DNA from: Psychrobacillus glaciei
Lineage (GTDB): Bacteria > Bacillota > Bacilli > Bacillales_A > Planococcaceae
DNA: 64,000 nucleotides
Direction of reading: 5' to 3'
Assembly (NCBI RefSeq): GCF_008973485.1
Contig: NZ_CP031223.1
Location: forward strand, 2,046,001-2,110,000
The translations under genes and the position numbers were made by a program. Within the stretch, counting starts at the first letter, position 1. Each line of letters opens with the position of its first letter. This document shows positions 35,025 to 48,180 of the stretch, one piece after another. The notes beneath the pieces were generated by a model. It saw only the letters and a list, made by a program, of their open reading frames with translations, searched no databases and was not told where the DNA came from.

Positions 35025-35234
35025 ATGGCAAAATCTGCAGCATATAAAAAACGTGCTCATCAGCTTCGAAACACTGGAAAAGATGTATCTACTTTTCGAA
35101 GTGATGTGGATTTTAGTACGCATGTACGAATGACTAAAACAAAGAAAGAAAAATTACAACAGTATCAAAATAAATATAAAAAGCATTTCCAACAAGGTTT
35201 ACGCCCCGATGGAAATGCTTTTTATATTGCTTAA
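35025..35234 (+). CDS. Small basic conserved protein
   Basis: A 69-residue, very basic protein (MAKSAAYKKRAHQLRNTGKD at the start, TKKEKLQQYQNKYKKHF later) with no membrane helix. The composition suggests RNA or DNA binding. I cannot name a family with confidence; similar small basic proteins occur in Bacillus. The ribosome-binding site is GGAGTGAT. Its last codons lie inside an intrinsic terminator. It converges with and overlaps the MFS gene by 4 bases. Confidence 0.65.
   Translation: MAKSAAYKKRAHQLRNTGKDVSTFRSDVDFSTHVRMTKTKKEKLQQYQNKYKKHFQQGLRPDGNAFYIA
35178..35223. terminator. Bidirectional terminator inside a coding end
   Basis: AAAAAGCATTTCC and GGAAATGCTTTTT form a 13-bp stem with a 20-base loop. 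It lies wholly within the last codons of the small basic protein gene and just beyond the MFS stop. Confidence 0.8.
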
Positions 35235-36415
35235 ATAAAAGCTATTCTATTTTTTTTCATTCTCCATATGAAAATGGACGTTAACGATACACTAAGCAGT
35301 CCAAAGACAACGACCATGTATTGCATACCGATGACGTCTAAAAGCGCTCCTGTCGATAGTAAAACAACTTGGAAGGCTATTCTATCTAACATACTTCGGA
35401 ATGAAAAGAATCTACCGTGAAATGCTTTAGGTATTTGCTTCTGAAAAATAGTCATTGCTGTGGGGTAGAAACAACCAAGCGAAAACCCTAAAACTGCAAA
35501 AGTTATAAGCGTTAAGGACGGACTGGCAGCAAAGTATAATAATAGCTCAGCGGTACCTATTACAAAGACAAATGTAAAAAGAATATTGTTTATTTTCCAT
35601 TTAGCGCCTATATACTTTACGGCAAGCGTACCAAGCATAAAGGCAACCCCTTCAACAGCATAAATGGTTCCTTTAATTGATGCAGAGTCCTGTAATACAC
35701 TAATATTAATAATGAGCAAATTAAATGATCCTAAAAATAACACTGGAACAAGCGTTAAAATTAGTGTCATGAGAACTGCAGTATTATCCTGTAACATTGG
35801 GAAGATTTCTTTAAATCCCCTATTCCCTTTTCCATCTTTTAGAGCTACTTTTTCTTTTTCCTCTATCTTAAGAAAACAGGTAAACACTAATAATCCCGCA
35901 TATGTAATCATCGAAACGATATAGAGCGATTGTATGGGCCAATATGCAAGGACAAGTCCCGCAATGGCAGTTCCAGCTACACGTGCAATGGTGGATATAT
36001 TCATATGCCAACCATTAAGTTGTAATAACTCTTTTTGTTTTACAATCAACGGTAATGTTGCTTGCAAAGCAGGAAAATAAAAGGAAGCAGATAGTTGCAA
36101 ACTAATTAGAAATAATACCATCCACCAAATAGATCCTGTAGCAATTGCAACAAACATAAATAAAACACTAATAACCCGTCCAATACTTGACACGATTAAC
36201 ACTGTTTTTTTCTTCGATTGATCAATAATCCTCCCTGCAAGTGGACCTATTAACACACCTGCTAATAGTCCACTTGCAAGAATTAATGATTTATGAAAAT
36301 CGGATGGAACTTTTTCTTGCATAAACTCCAGATTGCCAATAATGCCACTCCATAAGCCAAGACCAGCAATCAATTCCCCTAGTAACACAATCCAAACATT
36401 TGCATTTCTCCACAT
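35231..36415 (-). CDS. Major facilitator superfamily transporter
   Basis: A 394-residue, 12-helix MFS protein. The loop 2-3 motif is GPLAGRIIDQSKKK (about residues 57-70), a variant of the MFS GxxxDRxGR signature. It resembles the EntS/TetV-like exporter branch often seen next to other genes; the substrate is unknown. Its ribosome-binding site (AGGGAAT) overlaps the parC stop 9 bases upstream, so it is likely the last gene of the parE-parC transcript. Confidence 0.83.
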   Translation of the reverse strand: MWRNANVWIVLLGELIAGLGLWSGIIGNLEFMQEKVPSDFHKSLILASGLLAGVLIGPLAGRIIDQSKKKTVLIVSSIGRVISVLFMFVAIATGSIWWMVLFLISLQLSASFYFPALQATLPLIVKQKELLQLNGWHMNISTIARVAGTAIAGLVLAYWPIQSLYIVSMITYAGLLVFTCFLKIEEKEKVALKDGKGNRGFKEIFPMLQDNTAVLMTLILTLVPVLFLGSFNLLIINISVLQDSASIKGTIYAVEGVAFMLGTLAVKYIGAKWKINNILFTFVFVIGTAELLLYFAASPSLTLITFAVLGFSLGCFYPTAMTIFQKQIPKAFHGRFFSFRSMLDRIAFQVVLLSTGALLDVIGMQYMVVVFGLLSVSLTSIFIWRMKKNRIAFI

Positions 36416-36424
36416 ATTATTCCC

Positions 36425-40863
<4,439 letters not shown>

Positions 40864-41012
40864 TTAACTATTCTTTAAGCCTACAAACAGATTGCTCTTA
40901 TGTCAATACATAGCGTACATAGGTCAGATTTTAATTGTAAATAAATATCAAGTAGTTTGCAATCTACCTTACAATAGTTTTCTCTATTGGAATGCATTAT
41001 TCCTTCTTTAGA

Positions 41013-41054
41013 TTGAACAGAACTTAGCTTACATCGTAAACATAATAAGTTCAA
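41013..41054. promoter_or_regulatory. Palindromic element 1 between parE and plsY
   Basis: Outer TTGAAC and GTTCAA enclose an inner TTAC-atc-GTAA dyad. It has the same architecture as the element at 41103. Confidence 0.5.
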
Positions 41055-41102
41055 CCAATAAATAACTATAGTAGAATTTTTCAAGGTCTTATTTTCTTTG
41101 CA

Positions 41103-41142
41103 TTGAACTATGCTTTACGTACATGGTAAACTAAGAGTTCAA
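41103..41142. promoter_or_regulatory. Palindromic element 2 between parE and plsY
   Basis: TTGAACT ... TTTAC-N7-GTAAA ... AGTTCAA: two nested dyads, spaced 4 and 5 bases apart. It lies 35 bases before the plsY start and may be an operator. Confidence 0.55.
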
Positions 41143-41176
41143 TATATTATTAGTTTCATAATTAAAGGAGTATGCT

Positions 41177-41782
41177 ATGACTACGATTATTTTACTTATA
41201 CTTGCGTATGTAATTGGTTCTATCCCTTCTGGTCTTTGGGTTGGAAAGTTATTTTATAATACCGATATAAGAGAGCATGGAAGCGGTAATTTAGGTGGAA
41301 CAAACACATTCCGAACACTCGGAAAAAAAGCTGGTATAGCAGTTACTATTATGGATATACTAAAAGGAACTGTAGCCACGGCTCTTGGTTTACTGCCAAT
41401 TTTCGAATCTACTAATGTGCATCCTTTAATACTTGGGATAATAGCAGTTGTAGGGCATATGTTCCCGATCTTTGCAAAATTTAAAGGTGGAAAAGCAGTT
41501 GCTACTTCTGGTGGGATTCTACTTGGGTATAACTGGCCGATATTTGTCTTATTAATAGTTGGATTTTTAATAGTTCTAAAGATAACTAAAATGGTGTCTC
41601 TCACTTCCATGATCTTAGCGATCGTTGCTGTGATCTATTCAATCATTTATTATTTCTCAGTGAAACATGACGTACCTTTAATCGGAATCGTATTACTAAT
41701 TGCGATCTTTATCTTTTATCGACATCGCTCGAATATAAAAAGAATTAAAGCAGGAACTGAACCGAAAGTAAAATGGATTTAA
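41177..41782 (+). CDS. plsY: Acyl-phosphate glycerol-3-phosphate acyltransferase PlsY
   Basis: A 201-residue, five-helix enzyme that transfers an acyl group from acyl-phosphate to glycerol-3-phosphate, the first step of phospholipid synthesis. The three motifs are visible: [25 protein letters not shown], and [28 protein letters not shown] ribosome-binding site. The position between parE/parC and yneR matches B. subtilis. Confidence 0.95.
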   Translation: MTTIILLILAYVIGSIPSGLWVGKLFYNTDIREHGSGNLGGTNTFRTLGKKAGIAVTIMDILKGTVATALGLLPIFESTNVHPLILGIIAVVGHMFPIFAKFKGGKAVATSGGILLGYNWPIFVLLIVGFLIVLKITKMVSLTSMILAIVAVIYSIIYYFSVKHDVPLIGIVLLIAIFIFYRHRSNIKRIKAGTEPKVKWI

Positions 41783-41805
41783 CCTAATGAAAGCTGGTGA
41801 TTAGT

Positions 41806-42099
41806 TTGAAAATATTCATTTCTTCAGATGCAATGAACTGGTTCCATGAAGAAATGGAAGTAAAAGCAGGAGACAAAATTCGCTTCTATGCTCGTTATGG
41901 TGGGTCAAGTCCTTTGCATGATGGTTTTTCTATTGGCATGACAATGGATACTCCGATAATACCTTCTGTAACCATAACTATAGAAAATATATTATTCTTT
42001 ATCGAGGAACTAGATGAATGGTTCTTTGATGGTCATGATCTCTATGTGGATCTCAATCCAAAAGCAGACGAATTAGCATATGCATATAAAAAAGCGTGA
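41806..42099 (+). CDS. yneR: HesB/YadR/YfhF family protein YneR
   Basis: A 97-residue A-type Fe-S scaffold relative. It begins MKIFISSDAMNWF and ends GHDLYVDLNPKADELAY. As in other YneR-type proteins the cysteines of IscA are absent. The TTG start at 41806 has GGTGAT upstream. It follows plsY by 23 bases and ends at a terminator. Synteny with B. subtilis yneR-plsY-parE supports the name. Confidence 0.85.
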   Translation: MKIFISSDAMNWFHEEMEVKAGDKIRFYARYGGSSPLHDGFSIGMTMDTPIIPSVTITIENILFFIEELDEWFFDGHDLYVDLNPKADELAYAYKKA

Positions 42100-42120
42100 G
42101 CATGCCACGCTTTTTTATTT
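42088..42120 (+). terminator. Rho-independent terminator
   Basis: AAAAAAGCGTG pairs with CACGCTTTTTT over a 7-base loop. It overlaps the last codons of yneR. Confidence 0.9.
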
Positions 42121-42238
42121 TCATAAAATATATAAATTAGACTGTGAACAACCCAGTAATACGAGAGCGATCCCCGACTAAGCTAGAGCAAGTCCCATCA
42201 ATCCGAGAACACAATCATTTACTATGCGAGCGTTTTCC

Positions 42239-42535
42239 TCATTTGAATCGATTTAATTGTGCTAGTAGTCCTTCTTCCTTCAAAATGTCATATTCGTAAT
42301 GTCCGAATAAATCAAAATGAGGATATCCTTCTTTTAAGTCAATCCATTCTTCTTTAAGTCCGTATTGTTTTCCCCATTCAATCAAAGTAGATAGATTGCT
42401 GCAGCCTACTTTTGTTACAGTCTTGCATCCTGGGAAGCGTTGATCGATCCAGTAATGGGTTAGAAATGCTATTTGTCCGTTCTTTACATGATTCTTCCAC
42501 TCATCTAGTTCCTTACGCGTTATGCCAAAAGCCAT
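42239..42535 (-). CDS. yneQ: Conserved hypothetical protein YneQ
   Basis: A 98-residue soluble protein (MAFGITRKELDEWK at the start, GYPHFDLFGHYEYDI later) of the size and position of B. subtilis YneQ. Function unknown. The start codon overlaps the yneP stop (TAATG), so the two are translationally coupled. Confidence 0.82.
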   Translation of the reverse strand: MAFGITRKELDEWKNHVKNGQIAFLTHYWIDQRFPGCKTVTKVGCSNLSTLIEWGKQYGLKEEWIDLKEGYPHFDLFGHYEYDILKEEGLLAQLNRFK

Positions 42536-42960
42536 TATTCATGTACCTTGGCAATTTCGACATATTTTGCATCCCAAGCAGGATCAACTTTCTTCAGAGA
42601 AATTGGTCGAAAGGTATCTTTCTTAACGATAACATGCTCTGATGTAGCAGTAGATGCAATAGTTCCATCCTTATGTACAATCTCATACCCATAAGTAGTT
42701 CGAAGTTTCCCATGGTTTTCAATCCATGTTCTAACAATTACAGTTTCACCGTATTTAGCAGAAGATTTGTAGGTAATATTCACATTTGTCACTGGAGATA
42801 TATAGCCATGATCCTCCAGTCCAGCATATGTAAATCCTAAGTCTTGAATTAATTTAGTCCGTCCGATTTCCAACCAAATGACATAATTCGCATGATAGAC
42901 AACACCCATTTGATCCGTTTCGGCATACCTTACTTCAATTTCTTTTTCGCTTATAAACAT
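42535..42960 (-). CDS. yneP: Acyl-CoA thioesterase YneP (hotdog fold)
   Basis: A 141-residue 4-hydroxybenzoyl-CoA thioesterase-type hotdog protein. The catalytic Asp-containing motif is RYAETDQMGVVYHANYVIWLE. It hydrolyses acyl-CoA thioesters. GAGGTGAC supports the ATG at 42960. It sits directly beyond the acyl-CoA ligase cluster, but synteny with yneQ-yneR-plsY shows it belongs to the conserved neighbourhood. Confidence 0.88.
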   Translation of the reverse strand: MFISEKEIEVRYAETDQMGVVYHANYVIWLEIGRTKLIQDLGFTYAGLEDHGYISPVTNVNITYKSSAKYGETVIVRTWIENHGKLRTTYGYEIVHKDGTIASTATSEHVIVKKDTFRPISLKKVDPAWDAKYVEIAKVHE

Positions 42961-43017
42961 TTCCAAGTCACCTCTGAACCTATTATACAAAAAGCCATCC
43001 TTAAAAGCTGTAAAGGA

Positions 43018-44496
43018 CTACTCTACAGCTAATTGTACTAATCTTTTTTTATCAATTTTACCAATCTCGGTTCGTGGAAGTTCTGCTAACATAATAATTT
43101 TTTTTGGAACTTTAAAGCTTCCAAGTGATTTTTTACAGTGCGAAATGATTTCAGTTTCATCGAAATCTTTTGGTTCTTTACACGTGATGAAAGCAGTTAT
43201 ACATTCTCCCCATCTCACATCTTCTACACCAATTACTGCAGCTTCTCGTATATTAGAATGTAAAAGGAGACACCGCTCCACTTCTTGAGGGTAAACATTT
43301 TCTCCACCAGAAATGATTATTTCTTTTTTTCTTCCGACAATAAAATAGTCTCCTTCTTCATCCCTTTTTGCTAAATCCCCTGTTCTCAACCACCCATTAA
43401 TGAGCGTTTGATTAGACTCTATCTCCTTGTTCCAATACTTCGTGAATACATGCTTACCAGCAATATATAGCTCCCCAATTTCATTTGCATGACAAATTTC
43501 GCCTAATTCATTTATTATTTTCACTTCATTAAACTGCATACATTTCCCAACTGATCCTTTTTTACTCCGTGCTTCTTCCGGTAAAATAAAAAAGTTGTTT
43601 GGTCCAGCCTCTGTCAGACCGTATCCTTCCTTAAAGAGAATCCCTTTTTCTTCAAATCCATTGTAAATTGTTTTGGGACAAGGTGCCCCACCTGATAAAA
43701 AAACTTTGACAGTAGGGAATGTAGCTGTTTTTATATAATCTGTATCAAGCATTGCTTGATACATCGTTGGAACGAATAATGACATAGTCGTCTTATATGT
43801 ATTTAAAGCTTTTAGAGCTTCTTCTGCATGAAAACGACTGCCAATGACAACAGTTCCGCCCGCCATTAAAACAGGAAGGCAAAGCGCATTTATACCTCCT
43901 GTATGGAACATGGGCATATAATTAAGGGTACAATCCGTTTCATTTAACCCCCAACTAATAATCGTGTTAATAGCATTCCAATTGACCGCATCAAAAGAGA
44001 GCACAACTCCTTTTGGTTTACCTGTAGTTCCGCCCGTGTAAATGATAAGCCATGGATCAGTTTGAGACCAATTCGAATAGGGAAGTGAAGATTCAGCATT
44101 ATGATCATTCATATCCGTTATTAATAATGGTTTCACTTTTGTGAATTTACTACTAATTTTCCGATGTTCTTCATCATGTATTAGGAGAACTGGTTGACAA
44201 TCCTCTAACATATATGAGAGTTCTAATTCACTTAATCGAAAGTTAAGTGGAACATATAGAATCCCCTTTAATCCACATGCAAAAATAATCGCAAATAGTT
44301 CGATTCGATTTTGAGATAAAACTACAATTCGATCCCCTTTTTGAAATTGTTGCTGATGAAAATAATGAAACCATTTAGATATTTGGTCTGTTAACGTTTG
44401 ATAGGTCCATTGTTCCCCTGTTTGACTATCAATTAAAGCAATTTTCATTGGAGACAGTGCTGCTCGTTTATATATCCAAGTTTGTTCTGTATACAA
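43018..44496 (-). CDS. AMP-dependent acyl-CoA synthetase
   Basis: A 492-residue ANL-family ligase that would activate a carboxylic acid with ATP and CoA. P-loop YTGGTTGKPKGVV (about 152-164), GYGLTEAGP, the GWLRTGDLA Asp motif, and the C-terminal PRTEIGKIDKKRL with its catalytic Lys. It is nearest in size to MenE or medium-chain ligases; the substrate is unknown. TTG start with AAGGAG. Last gene of the Liv/acyl cluster, 18 bases after the SDR. Confidence 0.85.
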   Translation of the reverse strand: MYTEQTWIYKRAALSPMKIALIDSQTGEQWTYQTLTDQISKWFHYFHQQQFQKGDRIVVLSQNRIELFAIIFACGLKGILYVPLNFRLSELELSYMLEDCQPVLLIHDEEHRKISSKFTKVKPLLITDMNDHNAESSLPYSNWSQTDPWLIIYTGGTTGKPKGVVLSFDAVNWNAINTIISWGLNETDCTLNYMPMFHTGGINALCLPVLMAGGTVVIGSRFHAEEALKALNTYKTTMSLFVPTMYQAMLDTDYIKTATFPTVKVFLSGGAPCPKTIYNGFEEKGILFKEGYGLTEAGPNNFFILPEEARSKKGSVGKCMQFNEVKIINELGEICHANEIGELYIAGKHVFTKYWNKEIESNQTLINGWLRTGDLAKRDEEGDYFIVGRKKEIIISGGENVYPQEVERCLLLHSNIREAAVIGVEDVRWGECITAFITCKEPKDFDETEIISHCKKSLGSFKVPKKIIMLAELPRTEIGKIDKKRLVQLAVE

Positions 44497-44514
44497 TTTG
44501 CACGGCTCCTTTCA

Positions 44515-45255
44515 TTACATCATTATACCGCCGTCCACTTGTAAGACATGGCCATGCACATAATTGGACTCGTCTGAAGCTAAATATAAATAAGCATTCG
44601 CAATATCTCTTGGATCCGCGAGTCGTTGCAGAGCTACAACGGATTTCATTTGATCAATAATTTTATCTGGCATTTTCGCAACCATTGCTGTATTCGTAAA
44701 ACCTGGTGCAACGGCGTTTACATTAATCCCTTTTCGTCCAAGTTCTTTTGCCCAAGTTTTCGTCATTCCTATCACAGCAGCTTTTGAAGCGGCATAATTT
44801 GTTTGCCCGACGTTCCCATAAACCCCCGTTACAGAAGAAGTATTTATAATTTTTCCATATCCCTGTGCAACTAAATATGGAACAACTGCTTGTGTACAAT
44901 GAAAAACACCGGTTAAGTTGACATCTAGCACACGCGAAAAGTCTTCTACTGTCATTTTCGTTAACATTGCATCTCGTGTTATTCCTGCATTATTTACTAA
45001 AATATCAATTTTTCCAAAATGGTCGATTGTTTGTTGAACAAGAGAATCCACACTTTCACGCTTTGCAACATCCACTTGAATAAATTTTACTCTATAACCT
45101 TGTTCTGTTAAGGCTTCCTGTTGTTCTGCTCCAGAAGCTTCATCGTAATCTGCTAATACAACTTTCGCACCTTCTTCTGCAAAACGAAGTGCTGCAGCTA
45201 ATCCGATTCCATTTGCTGCTCCTGTGATAATCGTTACTTTGTTTTGTAATCTCAT
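44515..45255 (-). CDS. Short-chain dehydrogenase/reductase (FabG-like)
   Basis: A 246-residue classical SDR. Cofactor loop TGAANGIGLAAAL near residue 10, NNAG motif, catalytic Ser in NTSSVTG, Tyr and Lys in NYAASKAAV (about 152-156), and the C-terminal VLQVDGGIMM typical of acetoacetyl-CoA/ACP reductases. Probably NADP(H)-dependent reduction or oxidation of a 3-oxo/3-hydroxyacyl thioester. GGGGAATG ribosome-binding site. It is separated from the hydrolase gene by 3 bases. Confidence 0.87.
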   Translation of the reverse strand: MRLQNKVTIITGAANGIGLAAALRFAEEGAKVVLADYDEASGAEQQEALTEQGYRVKFIQVDVAKRESVDSLVQQTIDHFGKIDILVNNAGITRDAMLTKMTVEDFSRVLDVNLTGVFHCTQAVVPYLVAQGYGKIINTSSVTGVYGNVGQTNYAASKAAVIGMTKTWAKELGRKGINVNAVAPGFTNTAMVAKMPDKIIDQMKSVVALQRLADPRDIANAYLYLASDESNYVHGHVLQVDGGIMM

Positions 45256-45258
45256 GTT

Positions 45259-46152
45259 TCATTCCCCTTTGTAAAAAAAAGTTTCAATCCGATCTGTTAG
45301 CTGCTCCAAATCATCGATTAAAGGAGAGTGACCGCAATTGACTAACGGAATATACCTAGCATTTTCTCCTAAATCTGAAACTATCTCTTGTGTCATTTCT
45401 TCTGTAACCACGTAATCCCTATCTCCTCTTAAAATGAGTACTGGAATACTAATGTCTTTTGCTTGATTGGTTCCATCGTTTACGCCATTATGTCCACCGC
45501 TGATATTAAACGTGTTTAAGGAATGATACACATCTGCCAAGTTACGTTGGGTTAACATATCTTCTACATAAACCTCATAATGCGCTTCACAGGGCTGATT
45601 ATGTGTATAAATCGCTGCATTCCAAACCGCTTTTAAACCTTCTCTATTGCTCGTATCGTATAATCCTTGCATTGCCATTGTTTTAGAAGGATCAGATTCC
45701 ACTTCTTGTAGTGTTTGCAATCTATGCTCTAGATTTTGTGAACCATCAAGATTTGTTCCATAGAACGGGTACCCTCTTGTGGAAGCAGATGCTAAAAGAA
45801 CGAGCTTCTCACAGTATTCAGGATAATCGGCAACAAATTGCATACAAATTGCCCCACCGGTTGACCATCCGATTAAATGAAATGGGTTTAACGATAATAG
45901 ATCAACAAATTCCTTCAAGTCATCTGAAAAGTCTTTAATACCTTGCACTCGAGTAAAATAAGTGGACTCCCCAAAGCCTCTTAGGTCAATAGCATATAAA
46001 GTGAACTTCTTATCTATTTTTTCCATTAACAAATCCCAGTGTTTAGAGGATGTCATATTCCCATGTACTAATACAATCACGTCTTCTCCACCTGGACGTT
46101 CCCGAAAAGCGAAAGCTTCTCCATTTGCTAACAAAACCTTATGTAACTCCAT
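45259..46152 (-). CDS. Alpha/beta-hydrolase
   Basis: A 297-residue alpha/beta-hydrolase. The oxyanion motif is VHGNMTSSKHW, the nucleophile Ser is in LIGWSTGGAI (about residue 96), an Asp lies in LRGDRDYVV, and the catalytic His is in VNCGHSPL. Haloperoxidase-like or ester/C-C hydrolase activity is possible. It starts 1 base after the KAS III-like stop with GGGGTATTA upstream. In this cluster it may hydrolyse an acyl-thioester or a 3-oxo-acid intermediate (inference). Confidence 0.85.
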   Translation of the reverse strand: MELHKVLLANGEAFAFRERPGGEDVIVLVHGNMTSSKHWDLLMEKIDKKFTLYAIDLRGFGESTYFTRVQGIKDFSDDLKEFVDLLSLNPFHLIGWSTGGAICMQFVADYPEYCEKLVLLASASTRGYPFYGTNLDGSQNLEHRLQTLQEVESDPSKTMAMQGLYDTSNREGLKAVWNAAIYTHNQPCEAHYEVYVEDMLTQRNLADVYHSLNTFNISGGHNGVNDGTNQAKDISIPVLILRGDRDYVVTEEMTQEIVSDLGENARYIPLVNCGHSPLIDDLEQLTDRIETFFYKGE

Positions 46153-46153
46153 A

Positions 46154-47167
46154 TTAATACCCCTTTCCCCATTTAACTGCTACTGCTCCCCACGCATATC
46201 CAATACCTGCACTAACTAATACTGCTAAATCCCCATCTTTTAATTTCCCTGATTCCTGTGCAAGCTCTAACGAAATAATTTGATCCATTTGCCCAATATG
46301 CCCATAATCGCTTAAATAAATGGATTGTTCACTCGTTAAACCTAGTTCATGCAATACGAAATCATGGGCAGATTTTTTCATATGAAGAATAGCTAAATAA
46401 TCGATGTCATTCTCTGAATATCCGCTTTTCAACAACGCATTTCGAATCACTTGTAAAAAATTTTGCATTGATTTCTGTTCGAGCCTTGCTTTCATACCTT
46501 CCGGATCCAATACATCCAAACGATAAAGTCCTTTTTGTAAATGTTCTACTGTTAACGGCTCTATCGTTCCACCTACTGGTACCATAACGTCTTCGGAGAA
46601 GGAGCCATCCGTCATAATATCCGCTTCTAATATGATGTTTTCGGGATGATCTTTTTTTAGAATCATCGCTGCTCCACCTGCACCAAGGTTAAACATAAAG
46701 CGAGTTCGTTCATTCGTGTAATCAATAAAGTCACTATTTCGATAGCCACCTGCAAGAAGCACCGTATTGATCGTAGCGTCTGATTCCATTAAACTCCTTG
46801 CTACTTTTATCGCCATAATAGTAGTTCCGCAACGTAATGCCACATCAAACCCCCATGCATGGTAGGCTCCTATTTCTTCTTGGATTTTAATAGCAGCTGT
46901 CCATAAAGGATATTCCTTATGCTCCTCTCCAATATAAATAACGAGGTCAATCGTTTTGGGGTCTACGGCACCTTTTTGCAGTGCTTTTTCCGCAGCACGG
47001 ATACCCATCGCCACGGTATGATCATTAGGACCGGGGATTGGCTTTTGAGTGATTCCCATTTTTGTTTTCACGACTTCCACTGGTATGTGAGAAAGGGTCG
47101 CAATATCCTCAGCAGTCATCGTACGATCTGGTAGATACACACCAGTACTAACAATCCCTATGGTCAT
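46154..47167 (-). CDS. 3-oxoacyl-ACP synthase III-like enzyme
   Basis: A 337-residue thiolase-superfamily protein. The nucleophile Cys is in VALRCGTTIMAI (about residue 112), and a His lies in LHMKKSAHDF. The FabH GNTSAAS motif that carries the catalytic Asn reads YGHIGQMDQ, so Asn is missing. It may condense acyl-CoAs or act as an acyl transferase rather than as housekeeping FabH. The start overlaps the livM stop by 4 bases. Confidence 0.8.
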   Translation of the reverse strand: MTIGIVSTGVYLPDRTMTAEDIATLSHIPVEVVKTKMGITQKPIPGPNDHTVAMGIRAAEKALQKGAVDPKTIDLVIYIGEEHKEYPLWTAAIKIQEEIGAYHAWGFDVALRCGTTIMAIKVARSLMESDATINTVLLAGGYRNSDFIDYTNERTRFMFNLGAGGAAMILKKDHPENIILEADIMTDGSFSEDVMVPVGGTIEPLTVEHLQKGLYRLDVLDPEGMKARLEQKSMQNFLQVIRNALLKSGYSENDIDYLAILHMKKSAHDFVLHELGLTSEQSIYLSDYGHIGQMDQIISLELAQESGKLKDGDLAVLVSAGIGYAWGAVAVKWGKGY

Positions 47168-48174
47168 TTTGCAACCACCTTTCTTCTAGAAGGCCGGATT
47201 GGTCCTTTTATAGCTTTATTTTTTCGCTTCCAAAAAGCATATTGAATTGTTCCAACAATACCTCTTGGGAAGAAGATCACGGCTAAAATATAGATAATCC
47301 CGAAGAAAATAATCCATCTTTCGAAAATAGGATATTCTTTTGCAAGACCAGACAGATAATGTTGGGCTAGCTCTATGACACCTGCTCCGATAATTGGTCC
47401 AATTAATGTACCTACCCCCCCAATAATCGTCATAAGTAATGCATCTAATGTAATATCCATTGTTAACACACTTGTGTTTACAAACCTTAACGAGACAGCA
47501 TATAGAGAACCAGCTAAACTTGCGACAATTCCTGCAATCACAGAAGCAATTACTTTATAATATAGCGTTTGATAACCTAATGATTTCGTCCTTTGTTCAT
47601 TTTCCCGAACAGCAATCAATACTCTCCCAAGAGGTGATTCCACAAATCTACGCAAGAAAAAGTAAACAAGTACCAAACAAATGAGAACGAGCAAGTAAAA
47701 CATCATTCGATCTTTAAAGAACTCTGGTGCCCGAAACGTAAATCCATCATTTCCATGTGTAAGCGTTCTCCATTTTTCCGCAAGTACAAGAAATAAACCC
47801 GAAACAGCCAATGTTAACATCGCAAAGAAGTGACTTTTTAACCTTAAAGTGAGTAAACCGACTAAAAAACTAATGACTGCCGCGATAATCATGCCAATAA
47901 TAATCGATAAGAAAAACATGCTTAAAGTGGCTTCAAACTGATGGAGTAGAATTGCCGTTGTATATGCGCCCATCCCAAAAAACATAGCATGGCCGAATGA
48001 AACAATACCTGTATAACCAAGTAAAATATCGTAACTCATTGCGAGTATCGAAAAAATAAATATTTGGGTCAGTAAAATCGTCCACGTACGTGAATCTGAA
48101 ATAAACGGAAAAATGGCGAGAGCAGCCACGATGACTAATAATAGGACATTATTCAGTTGAAATTTTGAACGCAT
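47164..48174 (-). CDS. livM: Liv-type ABC transporter permease LivM
   Basis: A 336-residue permease of the branched-chain amino acid type (HAAT family) with about nine helices. The motifs GYTGIVSFGHAMFFGMGAY and GGVGTLIGPIIGAG are typical. The C-terminal basic tail (RPSRRKVVAK) is cytoplasmic. Forms the pore together with LivH. Such transporters also carry amides, urea and aromatic acids, so leucine should not be assumed. Confidence 0.9.
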   Translation of the reverse strand: MRSKFQLNNVLLLVIVAALAIFPFISDSRTWTILLTQIFIFSILAMSYDILLGYTGIVSFGHAMFFGMGAYTTAILLHQFEATLSMFFLSIIIGMIIAAVISFLVGLLTLRLKSHFFAMLTLAVSGLFLVLAEKWRTLTHGNDGFTFRAPEFFKDRMMFYLLVLICLVLVYFFLRRFVESPLGRVLIAVRENEQRTKSLGYQTLYYKVIASVIAGIVASLAGSLYAVSLRFVNTSVLTMDITLDALLMTIIGGVGTLIGPIIGAGVIELAQHYLSGLAKEYPIFERWIIFFGIIYILAVIFFPRGIVGTIQYAFWKRKNKAIKGPIRPSRRKVVAK

Positions 48175-48180
48175 CTAGCA

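Noticed and set aside
43018-47167. Calling the four enzymes OleABCD
   Set aside because: The SDR is 246 residues and FabG-like, whereas OleD is an extended SDR; the ligase is shorter than OleC; and linkage to an importer suggests catabolism. Kept only as a comparison.
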